The translations under genes were made by a program, and so were the position numbers. A stretch of DNA of 48,827 nt from Eubacterium sp. ER2 (GTDB lineage: Bacteria; Bacillota; Clostridia; Lachnospirales; Lachnospiraceae): positions 1-48,827 of the forward strand of contig NZ_JPJE01000011.1 in the NCBI RefSeq assembly GCF_000765215.1, in the 5' to 3' direction. The notes under the pieces are model-generated. The model was not told where the DNA came from and made no database searches. It saw only the letters and a program-made list of their open reading frames with translations. Positions 15,729 to 23,718 of this stretch are shown piece after piece. Each line of letters opens with the position of its first letter. Position 1 is the first letter of the stretch.

Positions 15729-16787
15729 ATGGGTATTATGACAGGAGAAGAAAGAATCAGGGCACTGACAGAAGGAGGAAGGATTGACAGGACACCAGTA
15801 GGCGGCTGGTATCATATGCCGCTGGTAGATAAGAACGTAACAGACTTTACGAGGATGCTTATCGCTTCTACAGATTTTAATCATTGGGATTTTATCAAGA
15901 TCATGACCAACGGGAACTACTATACAGAGGCGTTTGGGGGAAAGATACAGCCTTCCACAGTGGCGACCCAGTGGTGCGGAAAAATCGAAAAATATCCGAT
16001 TGAGTCGGCGGAGGACGCCGCAAAGCTCCCGGTTTTAGATGTGGATAATCCTGTGTTTGACAGGGAGCTGAAGGTTTTAAAAAATCTGAAGCGGCATTAC
16101 GGGGATAGCATACCGCTGATTGCTACGATTTTTAATCCGCTGACTGCCGTTCAGGAGTGTGCGGGCTGTCTGGATCCTGGACCAATCAAAAAAATGATGA
16201 AGGAGGATCCGGAAGCACTGCACAAAGCGTTGAGGGCGATGACAAAAACCAATCAGAATTATTTGGACGCGCTGTTTGATGAGAGGATTGACGGTATTTT
16301 TCTGGCAAACCAGTATGCCATGTCTCATATTCTGACGGAGCAGGAATATGATGAGTTCTGTGAACCGTACGAGAGACAGATCATTGAGTACTGTAAAGGG
16401 AAAACCTGGTTCAATATGATACATGCCCACGGAAATGCCAACCTACGTATGGACAGATATTACGGATACGGCAATGACGTCGTGCAGGCGCTGAACTGGG
16501 AGAACTGTCCGGCTGACACGAAAGAAGAGGACATTACAAGGATTGCGGATGTGCGGCAGAGGACAGACAAGGTTATCATAGCCGGTATTGATCAGGATCA
16601 TGACTTCCTGACTGCGAACAATGACAGAGAGGAAGTTAAGGCAAGGCTGGTTGCGAGGTTTAGGACAGCGCTAAAAGAGAATGGAGACAACCGGTTTGTG
16701 TTTGCTCCCGGCTGTGCGCTTCTCCCGGGAGGAACATATCTGAACAGTCTGATCTATGAGGTGGCGGAAGAGTATGGCAGGAGCTGA
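15729..16787 (+). CDS. uroporphyrinogen decarboxylase-fold protein (possible methyltransferase)
   Basis: 352 residues with the URO-D/MtaA-CmuA fold: N-terminal MTGEERIRALTEGGRIDRTP, ending FVFAPGCALLPGGTYLNSL. Relatives are either heme-pathway decarboxylases or zinc-dependent methyltransferases acting on corrinoid or thiol substrates. Likely zinc ligands are H232 and H234 (IHAHG) and C329 (PGC), resembling the H-x-C...C set of the methyltransferases. No heme genes or corrinoid protein lie nearby; context is sulfur amino-acid uptake, so a C-S/demethylation or decarboxylation step is plausible (inference). AGGAG lies 6 bases before ATG 15729. Confidence 0.75.
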   Translation: MGIMTGEERIRALTEGGRIDRTPVGGWYHMPLVDKNVTDFTRMLIASTDFNHWDFIKIMTNGNYYTEAFGGKIQPSTVATQWCGKIEKYPIESAEDAAKLPVLDVDNPVFDRELKVLKNLKRHYGDSIPLIATIFNPLTAVQECAGCLDPGPIKKMMKEDPEALHKALRAMTKTNQNYLDALFDERIDGIFLANQYAMSHILTEQEYDEFCEPYERQIIEYCKGKTWFNMIHAHGNANLRMDRYYGYGNDVVQALNWENCPADTKEEDITRIADVRQRTDKVIIAGIDQDHDFLTANNDREEVKARLVARFRTALKENGDNRFVFAPGCALLPGGTYLNSLIYEVAEEYGRS

Positions 16788-16815
16788 AAGCCGATACAAG
16801 AAAGAGGTGATCTGA

Positions 16816-17784
16816 TTGATAGAGATTAAAGATTTATGCAAGAAATTTGGCGACACGCCTGTATTGGAAGGAATCAATGTGACGATTGAGGATGGAGACA
16901 TTTATGGGCTTGTGGGGGTCAGCGGAGCCGGGAAATCCACGCTGCTCAGATGTATTAATGGCCTGCTTCCCTTTGAGGAAGGCAGTCTGATAGTAGACGG
17001 TATTGACATCAAGACACTGAGAGGCAAAAAGCTTCGGGAATTTCGTTCTAATGTAGGGATGATTTTTCAGCAGTTTTCCCTCCTTGAGAGGATGAACGTG
17101 ATGGACAATGTCTGCCTTCCTATGCGGTGCCTGAAATATAATAAGAAGGAGATGCAGAAGAGGGCGTTGGAGAATCTGGAGCTGGTGGGAATGGCGGAGA
17201 GAGTCAAAGCTCTGCCAAGAGAGCTGAGCGGTGGTCAGAAGCAGAGAGTGGCTATCGCCAGAGCCATGGCTCTGAATCCTAAGATTCTGCTTTGCGATGA
17301 GGCCACCTCAGCCCTGGATCCGAATATTACCCAGTCCATTCTGGAGCTGCTGAAGGAGATCAACAGGAAGTCAGGGATTACGATCGTAGTTGTCACACAC
17401 CAGATGGAGGTTGTGAAGAATATCTGTAATAAGATGACGATCCTGAGCCATGGCAAGCTTACAATCAGCGGAGAGGTGAAGGACATTTTCCTGAATCATC
17501 CGGAGACGTTACAGGAGGTACTGGGAAAGAGTACCGAATTTCCGAGAAAAGAAGGGAAGATCTATCTGGAGATACAGCAGGGAATCGAAGGAGAAAAATC
17601 AACAGAGTACATTCTCTCTGAGCTGGCAGTACAGGCAGGAGTCAATTTTAATGTTGTGTGGGGCGGGATGGACAGATACCGCAGCAGCGTAGCTGGAAAT
17701 ATCGTTCTGGAGTTTCCGGCTGAGGAGAAGGACAAGGCTCAACAGTACCTGGACAAGAGACAGATTTACTGGAGAGCTCGATAA
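16816..17784 (+). CDS. metN: MetN-like ABC importer ATPase with NIL domain
   Basis: 322 residues. Walker A GVSGAGKST, Q-loop FQQFSLLERMNV, signature LSGGQKQRVAIARAMA, Walker B ILLCDEATSALD, switch His VVTHQM. A C-terminal ACT-like NIL domain (about 245-322) is the mark of methionine-type importers, where it senses the substrate. The start is TTG 16816 with an AGAGGTG ribosome site. It forms a MetN-MetI-MetQ set with the next two genes; family members import methionine, cystine, derivatives and small peptides. Confidence 0.88.
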   Translation: MIEIKDLCKKFGDTPVLEGINVTIEDGDIYGLVGVSGAGKSTLLRCINGLLPFEEGSLIVDGIDIKTLRGKKLREFRSNVGMIFQQFSLLERMNVMDNVCLPMRCLKYNKKEMQKRALENLELVGMAERVKALPRELSGGQKQRVAIARAMALNPKILLCDEATSALDPNITQSILELLKEINRKSGITIVVVTHQMEVVKNICNKMTILSHGKLTISGEVKDIFLNHPETLQEVLGKSTEFPRKEGKIYLEIQQGIEGEKSTEYILSELAVQAGVNFNVVWGGMDRYRSSVAGNIVLEFPAEEKDKAQQYLDKRQIYWRAR

Positions 17785-17830
17785 ACAAGGAAAGGAGAAA
17801 TGGTGAGGGAATCATCATGTGTAAAACGTT

Positions 17831-18487
17831 ATGAGTATGGACAGATTAGTATTTGATATTTTGCTTCCCGGGCTGGAGGAGACGATGATCATGTTTCTGG
17901 CCTCCTGTGTAACCTGTGTCATCATCGGACTGGTTCTGGCAATTCTGCTTGTGACGACCAATCCATATGGGCTGAGACCAAACAGGCTGGTGTACGGTAT
18001 TGTCAGCACGATTATCAATGTGCTCCGGTCGATCCCTTTTCTGATTCTTATCATTGCCATTATCCCTCTCACAAGGGCAGTGTGCGGAACAATTATCGGA
18101 ACCGAGGCAGCCATATTTGGAATTACCATTGCCGCGTCTCCGCAGGTGGCAAGGCTTCTGGAGAGCAGCTTTAAGGAAGTAAATCCCGCACTGATCGAAG
18201 CGGCTAAATCCTTTGGGGCCAATGATCTTCAGATTACTTTTTACATCATTATAAAGGAAGCAATTCCTTCCGCTGTCACCAATGTTACATTGGCCATCGT
18301 ATCCATCCTGGGCTTTACGGCCATGGCAGGAGTTGTGGGAGCCGGAGGCCTTGGTGCAGTGGCGCTCACATATGGTTATCAGAACTTTGATGATCTGGTA
18401 ATGTACAGTACGGTTGTTGTGCTGATCATTTTGGTACAGATTATCCAGTGGGTGGGTAATTTGACATATGCAAAAGTAAAAAAATAA
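17831..18487 (+). CDS. metI: MetI-like ABC importer permease
   Basis: 218 residues, five to six helices, binding-protein-dependent permease fold with the ATPase-contact EAA loop EAAKSFGANDLQITFYIIIKEA. Its start context is odd: a well-placed AAGGAG serves an 18-codon ORF at 17800, and a 5-codon ORF (MCKTL, 17817-17834) overlaps ATG 17831 as ATGA, so metI may be translated by coupling. It lies 46 bases after metN. Confidence 0.88.
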   Translation: MSMDRLVFDILLPGLEETMIMFLASCVTCVIIGLVLAILLVTTNPYGLRPNRLVYGIVSTIINVLRSIPFLILIIAIIPLTRAVCGTIIGTEAAIFGITIAASPQVARLLESSFKEVNPALIEAAKSFGANDLQITFYIIIKEAIPSAVTNVTLAIVSILGFTAMAGVVGAGGLGAVALTYGYQNFDDLVMYSTVVVLIILVQIIQWVGNLTYAKVKK

Positions 18488-18507
18488 AAAAGAAGGGAGA
18501 CAACATT

Positions 18508-19404
18508 ATGAAAAAACGAACAAGAGTAGTAGCAGCGTTACTTGCGGGTTCAATGGTATTTGCTTTGACAGCGTGCGGGAGCAGCGGCGGCAGCGATTCG
18601 CAGGGCGAGGAAAAACAGAAGATCACTGTAGGCGTTCTTGCAAGGGACGAAGAGATCATTAACTGGATCGCGGATCAGCTTTCGGACAAATACGATATCG
18701 AAGCGCAGGTGTATTCAGAAACCGTATCCGTTATGCAGGCTGCCGCGGAAGGGGAAAATGAGCTGAATTACGTGGCAAATATTCCCTATCTGGAGTCCTA
18801 CAACGAGAGCTACGGAAGTGATCTGATCTATTACAAGGATCAGGTGACAAACAGTCCCGTGTACGTGATCAGTCAGAAATATGAAAATATAGAGGATCTG
18901 CCGGACGGAGCATCTGTGGCAGTGGCAAACGATAGCTCTAACCGGAAAAGGGAGCTGAATATCCTTGTGGAGCAGGGACTGATCAAGCTGGATGAATCCG
19001 CAGAAAATCCGACAGTGCTGGATGTGACATCCAATCCCAAAAATCTGAATTTAATGGAGATTGACGCAAGAAGCCGTGTAGGGGCGCTGCCTGATCTGGA
19101 TGCGGAGACTATGCCAGCCATGACCTTCTATCAGATGGATCAGGAAACCATAGACAGCTGTTATATCATTGCGTCTGAGTCAAATCAGGCATGCGCGGAT
19201 CAGGGCGGACAGGGGTTCTGCTGCCTGAAGGAAAATGAGGATTCACAGTGGATGGAAGACATCTGGGAGACAGCATGCTCAGAGGAATTTGCCGACTGGC
19301 TGACAGAGACATATGGCGATGCAAGAATCCCTACCGGATACTGGTTACAGAGCGGACAGCTCAGCTATAAGAATCCAGTATTTGATGTTCCGGACATCTA
19401 TTAA
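18508..19404 (+). CDS. metQ: MetQ/NlpA-like substrate-binding lipoprotein
   Basis: 298 residues. Signal peptide MKKRTRVVAALLAGSMVFAL with lipobox LTAC (lipidated Cys at 23), then a Ser/Gly linker and an NlpA-type domain beginning KITVGVLARDEEIINW. It is more diverged than usual MetQ proteins, and carries an internal Cys pair (GFCCLKE), so the ligand may be a methionine or cysteine derivative rather than methionine itself. ATG 18508 has AAGAAGGGAG upstream. It delivers substrate to MetNI. Confidence 0.85.
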   Translation: MKKRTRVVAALLAGSMVFALTACGSSGGSDSQGEEKQKITVGVLARDEEIINWIADQLSDKYDIEAQVYSETVSVMQAAAEGENELNYVANIPYLESYNESYGSDLIYYKDQVTNSPVYVISQKYENIEDLPDGASVAVANDSSNRKRELNILVEQGLIKLDESAENPTVLDVTSNPKNLNLMEIDARSRVGALPDLDAETMPAMTFYQMDQETIDSCYIIASESNQACADQGGQGFCCLKENEDSQWMEDIWETACSEEFADWLTETYGDARIPTGYWLQSGQLSYKNPVFDVPDIY

Positions 19405-19426
19405 TTGAAAGAGAGGAGAAAATCAT

Positions 19427-19795
19427 ATGGCAACTGTTATTGTATCTACAAGTCTGCAGTTTACAGAAGAGGAAAGCAGAGAATTTGTAAAGGTGATCGG
19501 AGATGCGGCCGTAAAGGCGTTTCGTCTTCCGGAGACACTCAGAGACGTTTATTTATACCCAATTCCGGAGTGCTGTAATACACCGCACGAGGGCGGACAG
19601 ATTACTTTCTTTATCTATACAGCCCCGGGAAAGCCTGTTGAGTATAAGAGAGATATGGTACAGGGAATACAAAAAACGGTGGATGACTTTTTTAAGGGCA
19701 GGAAAGTAAACACGGTGGTTATTATTAAAGAGCATCCGGATGAGAATGTGGGCGCGGGAGGTGTCCTGAGATTGGATGCTAATGCGGGAAAATAA
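19427..19795 (+). CDS. tautomerase-superfamily-like protein lacking Pro1
   Basis: 122 residues with two beta-alpha-beta halves as in double-length tautomerases: IVSTSLQFTEEESREFVKVI, then DYV-type strand DVYLYPIPE, and a second half KPVEYKRDMVQGIQKTVDDFF with VVIIKEHPDENVGAGGVLR. The catalytic N-terminal Pro of 4-oxalocrotonate tautomerases is absent: the second residue is Ala (MATVIV), so classic tautomerase chemistry is not expected. The assignment rests on fold pattern only. It sits between the importer and the amidohydrolase with tight spacing and is part of the operon. Confidence 0.55.
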   Translation: MATVIVSTSLQFTEEESREFVKVIGDAAVKAFRLPETLRDVYLYPIPECCNTPHEGGQITFFIYTAPGKPVEYKRDMVQGIQKTVDDFFKGRKVNTVVIIKEHPDENVGAGGVLRLDANAGK

Positions 19796-19809
19796 GGAGA
19801 GGTACGGAT

Positions 19810-21003
19810 TTGAGAAAACAGATAAGGGAATATGCAAAAAAAATAAGACCTGAAGTAACAGAATGGTTCCATTATCTGCACACACATCCGGAGCTGGGAT
19901 TCTGTGAGGAAAATACGGCGGCCTTTGCGGAGAATATACTGAAAACCCACACAGATATGGAAATCCGCCGCATAGGAAAGACCGGGATAGCAGCTGTCAT
20001 GCGGACAGGGGCTCCCGGGCCTGTGCTGGCCTTCAGGGCAGATATGGATGCGCTTCCTATACAGGAGAATCCAGACCACAGCCCCTGTTCTGTCAATCCC
20101 GGAGTGATGCACGCCTGTGGTCATGACGGACATACGGCTACCCTGCTGGGAGCGGCTGTCATTCTGAATCAGATGAGGGATGAGCTGGGAGGAGAGATCC
20201 GGCTCATCTTTCAGCCAGCAGAGGAAGTACAGCCGGGTGGCGCGAAGATGATCGAAGAAAGCAATATACTGGAAGGAGTGGATCGGATTTTCGGACTGCA
20301 TTACAGTATTGACGAGGAGGTGGGATTTTTTTCTGTCCGCCCCGGAGCAAATTTTGCAGCCAATTATAAATTTGATATCCGACTTACAGGAAAGGAGGGG
20401 CATGCTGCCTTTCCTCATCTCGCTCAGGATATGATCCTGGCAGGAGCGGAGCTGACGTGCATGCTGAACAGGATTGTATCGAGGAAGATCGATCCCATGT
20501 CTTCCGCGCTTCTCAGCGTAACACAGATTCATGGCGGCACGACCTACAACAGCCTTCCGGAGGAGATCCATATCGGAGGTACGCTTCGCTTTCATGATGA
20601 AAAGTGCAGAGACATTCTGATAGAGAACATGGAAAACACGGTGAAATGTATTGGTGAAATGTATGAAGCAGATACGGAGATAGCTGTAGAAGAAGGCTGC
20701 GGTCCCCTCTGTAATGAGGCAGGGACAGAAAAGGCGGTAGAAGAGATCCTGTCCCGCCATTTTGGAAGGGAGCATATTCTGGATCACCCGCCTGTTATGG
20801 GATGCGAGGATTTTTCAGAATATCTGAAAAAAAGAAAAGGGTGCTATTTCCGGGTGGGAGCCAGATACACAGAGGAAGACGGAACTGTATACCCCACTCA
20901 TAACAGCGGATTCCGGCTGAATGAGGGGGCTCTCGTATATGGAGTGGAGAGTATTGTAAGTATTCTGACAGAGATGCCGCAATATCTAAAAAAAGAAAGC
21001 TAA
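19810..21003 (+). CDS. M20-family amidohydrolase (N-acyl amino acid deacylase type)
   Basis: 397 residues. Metal-binding motifs of M20D: FRADMDALPIQE, HACGHDGHTATLLGAA, FQPAEEVQPGGAKMI, and the C-terminal PTHNSGFRLNEGAL; the dimerisation domain has GKEGHAAFPHLAQD. Relatives remove acyl groups from N-acyl amino acids, including N-acetylcysteine conjugates, or split dipeptides. The start is TTG 19810 after AAGGAGAGG. Following an amino-acid importer and in one operon with a cysteine desulfidase-like enzyme, it plausibly deacylates the imported compound. Confidence 0.88.
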   Translation: MRKQIREYAKKIRPEVTEWFHYLHTHPELGFCEENTAAFAENILKTHTDMEIRRIGKTGIAAVMRTGAPGPVLAFRADMDALPIQENPDHSPCSVNPGVMHACGHDGHTATLLGAAVILNQMRDELGGEIRLIFQPAEEVQPGGAKMIEESNILEGVDRIFGLHYSIDEEVGFFSVRPGANFAANYKFDIRLTGKEGHAAFPHLAQDMILAGAELTCMLNRIVSRKIDPMSSALLSVTQIHGGTTYNSLPEEIHIGGTLRFHDEKCRDILIENMENTVKCIGEMYEADTEIAVEEGCGPLCNEAGTEKAVEEILSRHFGREHILDHPPVMGCEDFSEYLKKRKGCYFRVGARYTEEDGTVYPTHNSGFRLNEGALVYGVESIVSILTEMPQYLKKES

Positions 21004-21021
21004 ACGAAAGGAGTGAACATT

Positions 21022-22005
21022 ATGAAATATATGGAGATTGGACGATCCGGAATTAAAGCATCTGTCATTACGATGGGAGCTATGGGGATTGGCGGAGGAA
21101 CATGGTGGAGAAATTCGGATGATGACGAGTCAGTCAGGACAATCCACAGGGCCTTGGAGCTCGGCATCAACACCATTGACACAGCACCGGTATATGGATT
21201 TGGACACAGTGAAGAAGTGATCGGAAAAGCAATAAAGGGAAGGCGTTCTGAGTATATCATTTCCACAAAGTGCGGCCTGTGGTGGGACGATGATGAGGGA
21301 AGCTTCCGGTTTGAGAAGGATGGACATCGGGTTACGCGAAACCTTACCTCCCATGCTATCAGGACTGAGATAGAAAGAAGTCTTAAAAGGCTGGGTACAG
21401 ATTACATTGACATTTACTATACACATAACCCGGCATGCCCTCCGGTCATGACCCCGGTGGAAGAGACGGTAGGCACACTGATGGAGCTGAAAAAGGAGGG
21501 GAAGATCAGGGCAATAGGAGCCTCCAATATGACACCGGATGAGATCCGCGCGTATACCTCCTGTGGAGAGATTGACATCATACAGGGGCATTACAGTATG
21601 CTGGACCGCTCTGCAGAGAAGGAGATCATTCCGCTCTGCCGTGAACTGGGACTTTCCTTCCATGGATATATGCCTCTTGAAAGAGGTCTTTTGACAGGAA
21701 AAACGAAAGCAGATTACAAAGTGCAGCCAGGAGATGCAAGAGAAGACTCTCCGCTGTGGAAGCCGGATAAGTTTCCGGAGGTACTTGGCTTTGTGGACGG
21801 CCTGAAGGATATCTGCGAGAAATATCACTGTACGCAGCCCCAGCTTGCCGTGGCATTTCTGCTTGCCAGAGGTTCAGATATAAATGTGATCTGCGGCGCG
21901 CGCAGAGTATTTCAGATAGAAGACACAGCGCTGGCGGCAGATGTGGAGTTGGACGAGAGCGATGTGAAGGAGATCCTGGATCGGATGGAAAAAATTGGCC
22001 TGTAG
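21022..22005 (+). CDS. aldo/keto reductase
   Basis: 327 residues, (beta/alpha)8 NAD(P)H-dependent oxidoreductase. Catalytic tetrad visible: Asp in NTIDTAPVYG, Tyr in the same motif, Lys in ISTKCGLW and His in IYYTHNP; the C-terminal ICGARRVFQIED loop binds the cofactor. ATG 21022 was chosen over GTG 21013 because GGAG lies 8 bases upstream of the former and touches the latter. It lies just before a ketose-type kinase pair, suggesting it makes or removes a hydroxy-ketone. Confidence 0.9.
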   Translation: MKYMEIGRSGIKASVITMGAMGIGGGTWWRNSDDDESVRTIHRALELGINTIDTAPVYGFGHSEEVIGKAIKGRRSEYIISTKCGLWWDDDEGSFRFEKDGHRVTRNLTSHAIRTEIERSLKRLGTDYIDIYYTHNPACPPVMTPVEETVGTLMELKKEGKIRAIGASNMTPDEIRAYTSCGEIDIIQGHYSMLDRSAEKEIIPLCRELGLSFHGYMPLERGLLTGKTKADYKVQPGDAREDSPLWKPDKFPEVLGFVDGLKDICEKYHCTQPQLAVAFLLARGSDINVICGARRVFQIEDTALAADVELDESDVKEILDRMEKIGL

Positions 22006-22025
22006 GCTCATGCGGAGGTGCGGCA

Positions 22026-23036
22026 ATGAAAAAAATTTTAAATGAAGATACAAGTCAAGTGGTAGAAGAAATGCTCTCCGGGTATTTGAAAGCATATGAG
22101 AGATACTATGAGAGGGTAGGGGAGTGCAATGCATATCTCGCAAAGGAGAGGAGAAAGGATAAAGTTGCGCTGATCATCGGCGGGGGAAGCGGACATGAAC
22201 CTATGTTTGGAGGCTTTGTGGGGAGAGGACTTGCGGACGGAGTGGCCTGCGGAAATATTTTTGCGTCCCCAAATCCTCAGTTGATCACGGAGACCGCCAA
22301 AGCTGCTGAGCAGGGGAAAGGTGTTCTGTTTGTATACGGCTGCTACGCAGGAGACAATATGAATTTTGATATGGCCGAGGAGATGTGCGACTTTGAGGAC
22401 ATAAAGACAGCGCATGTGCGCGTGCGGGATGACTGTGTATCGGCGCCCAAGGAGCGGTGGAAGGACAGAAGGGGAATTGCCGGGATGGCTTACGTTATAA
22501 AAATCGCCGGCGCCGCGTGTGATGCCGGCCTGGAGCTGGATGAGGCAGTCAGGGTGACGGAAAAGGCCAGAGACAGCATTGCGACTATTGGTGTGGCTAC
22601 AAGTCCGGGCACTATACCTGGAAACGATAAACCTGCCTTTGAGCTGGGAGAGGACGAGATTGAGTTCGGCATGGGGATCCATGGGGAGGCCGGCATTGAG
22701 AGGACAAAGATGCAGCCGGCAGACAAGCTTGTGGACCGGATGTACGCAGAATTGAAAAGCGAACTGAATTTGAGAGAAGGCGATGAAACGGCGGTTCTTG
22801 TAAACGGGCTTGGGTCCACGCCTCTTCTGGAGCTGGACGTAGTCTACAACGAACTTCGGAAGCATCTTGATATGGATGGAATAAAGGTTTTTGACTCTGA
22901 GATCAAGACGTGGTGTACCTGTCAGGAGATGGGAGGATTTTCCATCAGCATCCTGAGATTGGATGAGGAGCTGAAAAAGTATTACAGTGTTCCCTGCTTT
23001 TCGCCTTATTACGCCAGAGAAGCGCTGAAGTATTGA
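22026..23036 (+). CDS. dhaK: DhaK-like ketose kinase, substrate-binding subunit
   Basis: 336 residues. GGGSGHEPMFGGFVG at the N-terminus and EFGMGIHGEAG with the His that binds the ketone carbonyl covalently. The loop YGCYAGDNMNFDMAEE differs from the NYTGDVLNF of classic DhaK and is closer to what I recall from erythrulose-type kinases, so a C4 ketose is possible. The enzyme needs the DhaL subunit encoded next; no DhaM/PTS gene is present, so the phosphate donor is unclear (ATP or a distant PTS partner). Confidence 0.88.
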   Translation: MKKILNEDTSQVVEEMLSGYLKAYERYYERVGECNAYLAKERRKDKVALIIGGGSGHEPMFGGFVGRGLADGVACGNIFASPNPQLITETAKAAEQGKGVLFVYGCYAGDNMNFDMAEEMCDFEDIKTAHVRVRDDCVSAPKERWKDRRGIAGMAYVIKIAGAACDAGLELDEAVRVTEKARDSIATIGVATSPGTIPGNDKPAFELGEDEIEFGMGIHGEAGIERTKMQPADKLVDRMYAELKSELNLREGDETAVLVNGLGSTPLLELDVVYNELRKHLDMDGIKVFDSEIKTWCTCQEMGGFSISILRLDEELKKYYSVPCFSPYYAREALKY

Positions 23037-23053
23037 TTGGAGGAACGAGAGAA

Positions 23054-23689
23054 ATGAAGAGCATTGCGATAGAACAGACGAGAGAAATGCTCTGTGAAGT
23101 ATGCAGGGCGGTTATCGGGCAGAAGCCTTATCTCACAGAGGTTGACAGCAAGATTGGTGACGGAGACCACGGAATCGGCATGGCGGGAGGTATGGAGAAG
23201 GCGGAAAAGGCTCTTACAGACAAAACAGACTTTGACAGTGTGAATGAAGTTTTCAAGACAATGGGGATGGCGATGCTGAATTCAATGGGCGGAGCCTCAG
23301 GAGTTATCTTTGGAACCATGTTCCTGGGAGGAATCAAAGGTAAAGAGAAGATGACCGAACTGACCTGTGAGAATTTTCCGCAGATTATGAGAGATGCACT
23401 GGAGGCTGTGAAAAAAAGAGGCCAGGCGCAGCGAGGAGATAAGACGATGGTGGATGCCTTTGAGCCTGCTGTGGAGGCTATGGAAGAAAACAGGAATAGT
23501 CTGGAGGAAATGCTGGAGAAGGCTGCCAACGCGGCAGAGCAGGGTATGGAGGACACAAAAAAATATGTTGCCAAATTCGGACGTGCCAAATCTCTCATGG
23601 AACGTTCTGTTGGGTATCAGGATGCCGGGGCTACATCCGTTGCTATTATTTTTAAGGCTATGAAAGACTATGTAGAAAAGGCGGACTGA
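23054..23689 (+). CDS. dhaL: DhaL-like kinase nucleotide-binding subunit
   Basis: 211 residues. Motifs of the DhaL ADP/Mg site: SKIGDGDHGIGMAGG, GASGVIFGTMF, RGDKTMVDAF and the C-terminal GRAKSLMERSVGYQDAGATS. ATG 23054 was preferred to the TTG at 23033, which overlaps the end of dhaK; GGAGG lies 12 bases before the ATG. It works with DhaK to phosphorylate dihydroxyacetone or a related ketose. Confidence 0.9.
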   Translation: MKSIAIEQTREMLCEVCRAVIGQKPYLTEVDSKIGDGDHGIGMAGGMEKAEKALTDKTDFDSVNEVFKTMGMAMLNSMGGASGVIFGTMFLGGIKGKEKMTELTCENFPQIMRDALEAVKKRGQAQRGDKTMVDAFEPAVEAMEENRNSLEEMLEKAANAAEQGMEDTKKYVAKFGRAKSLMERSVGYQDAGATSVAIIFKAMKDYVEKAD

Positions 23690-23718
23690 AGTCTGCGTGC
23701 GGGAAAGCCGGGAAGAGT

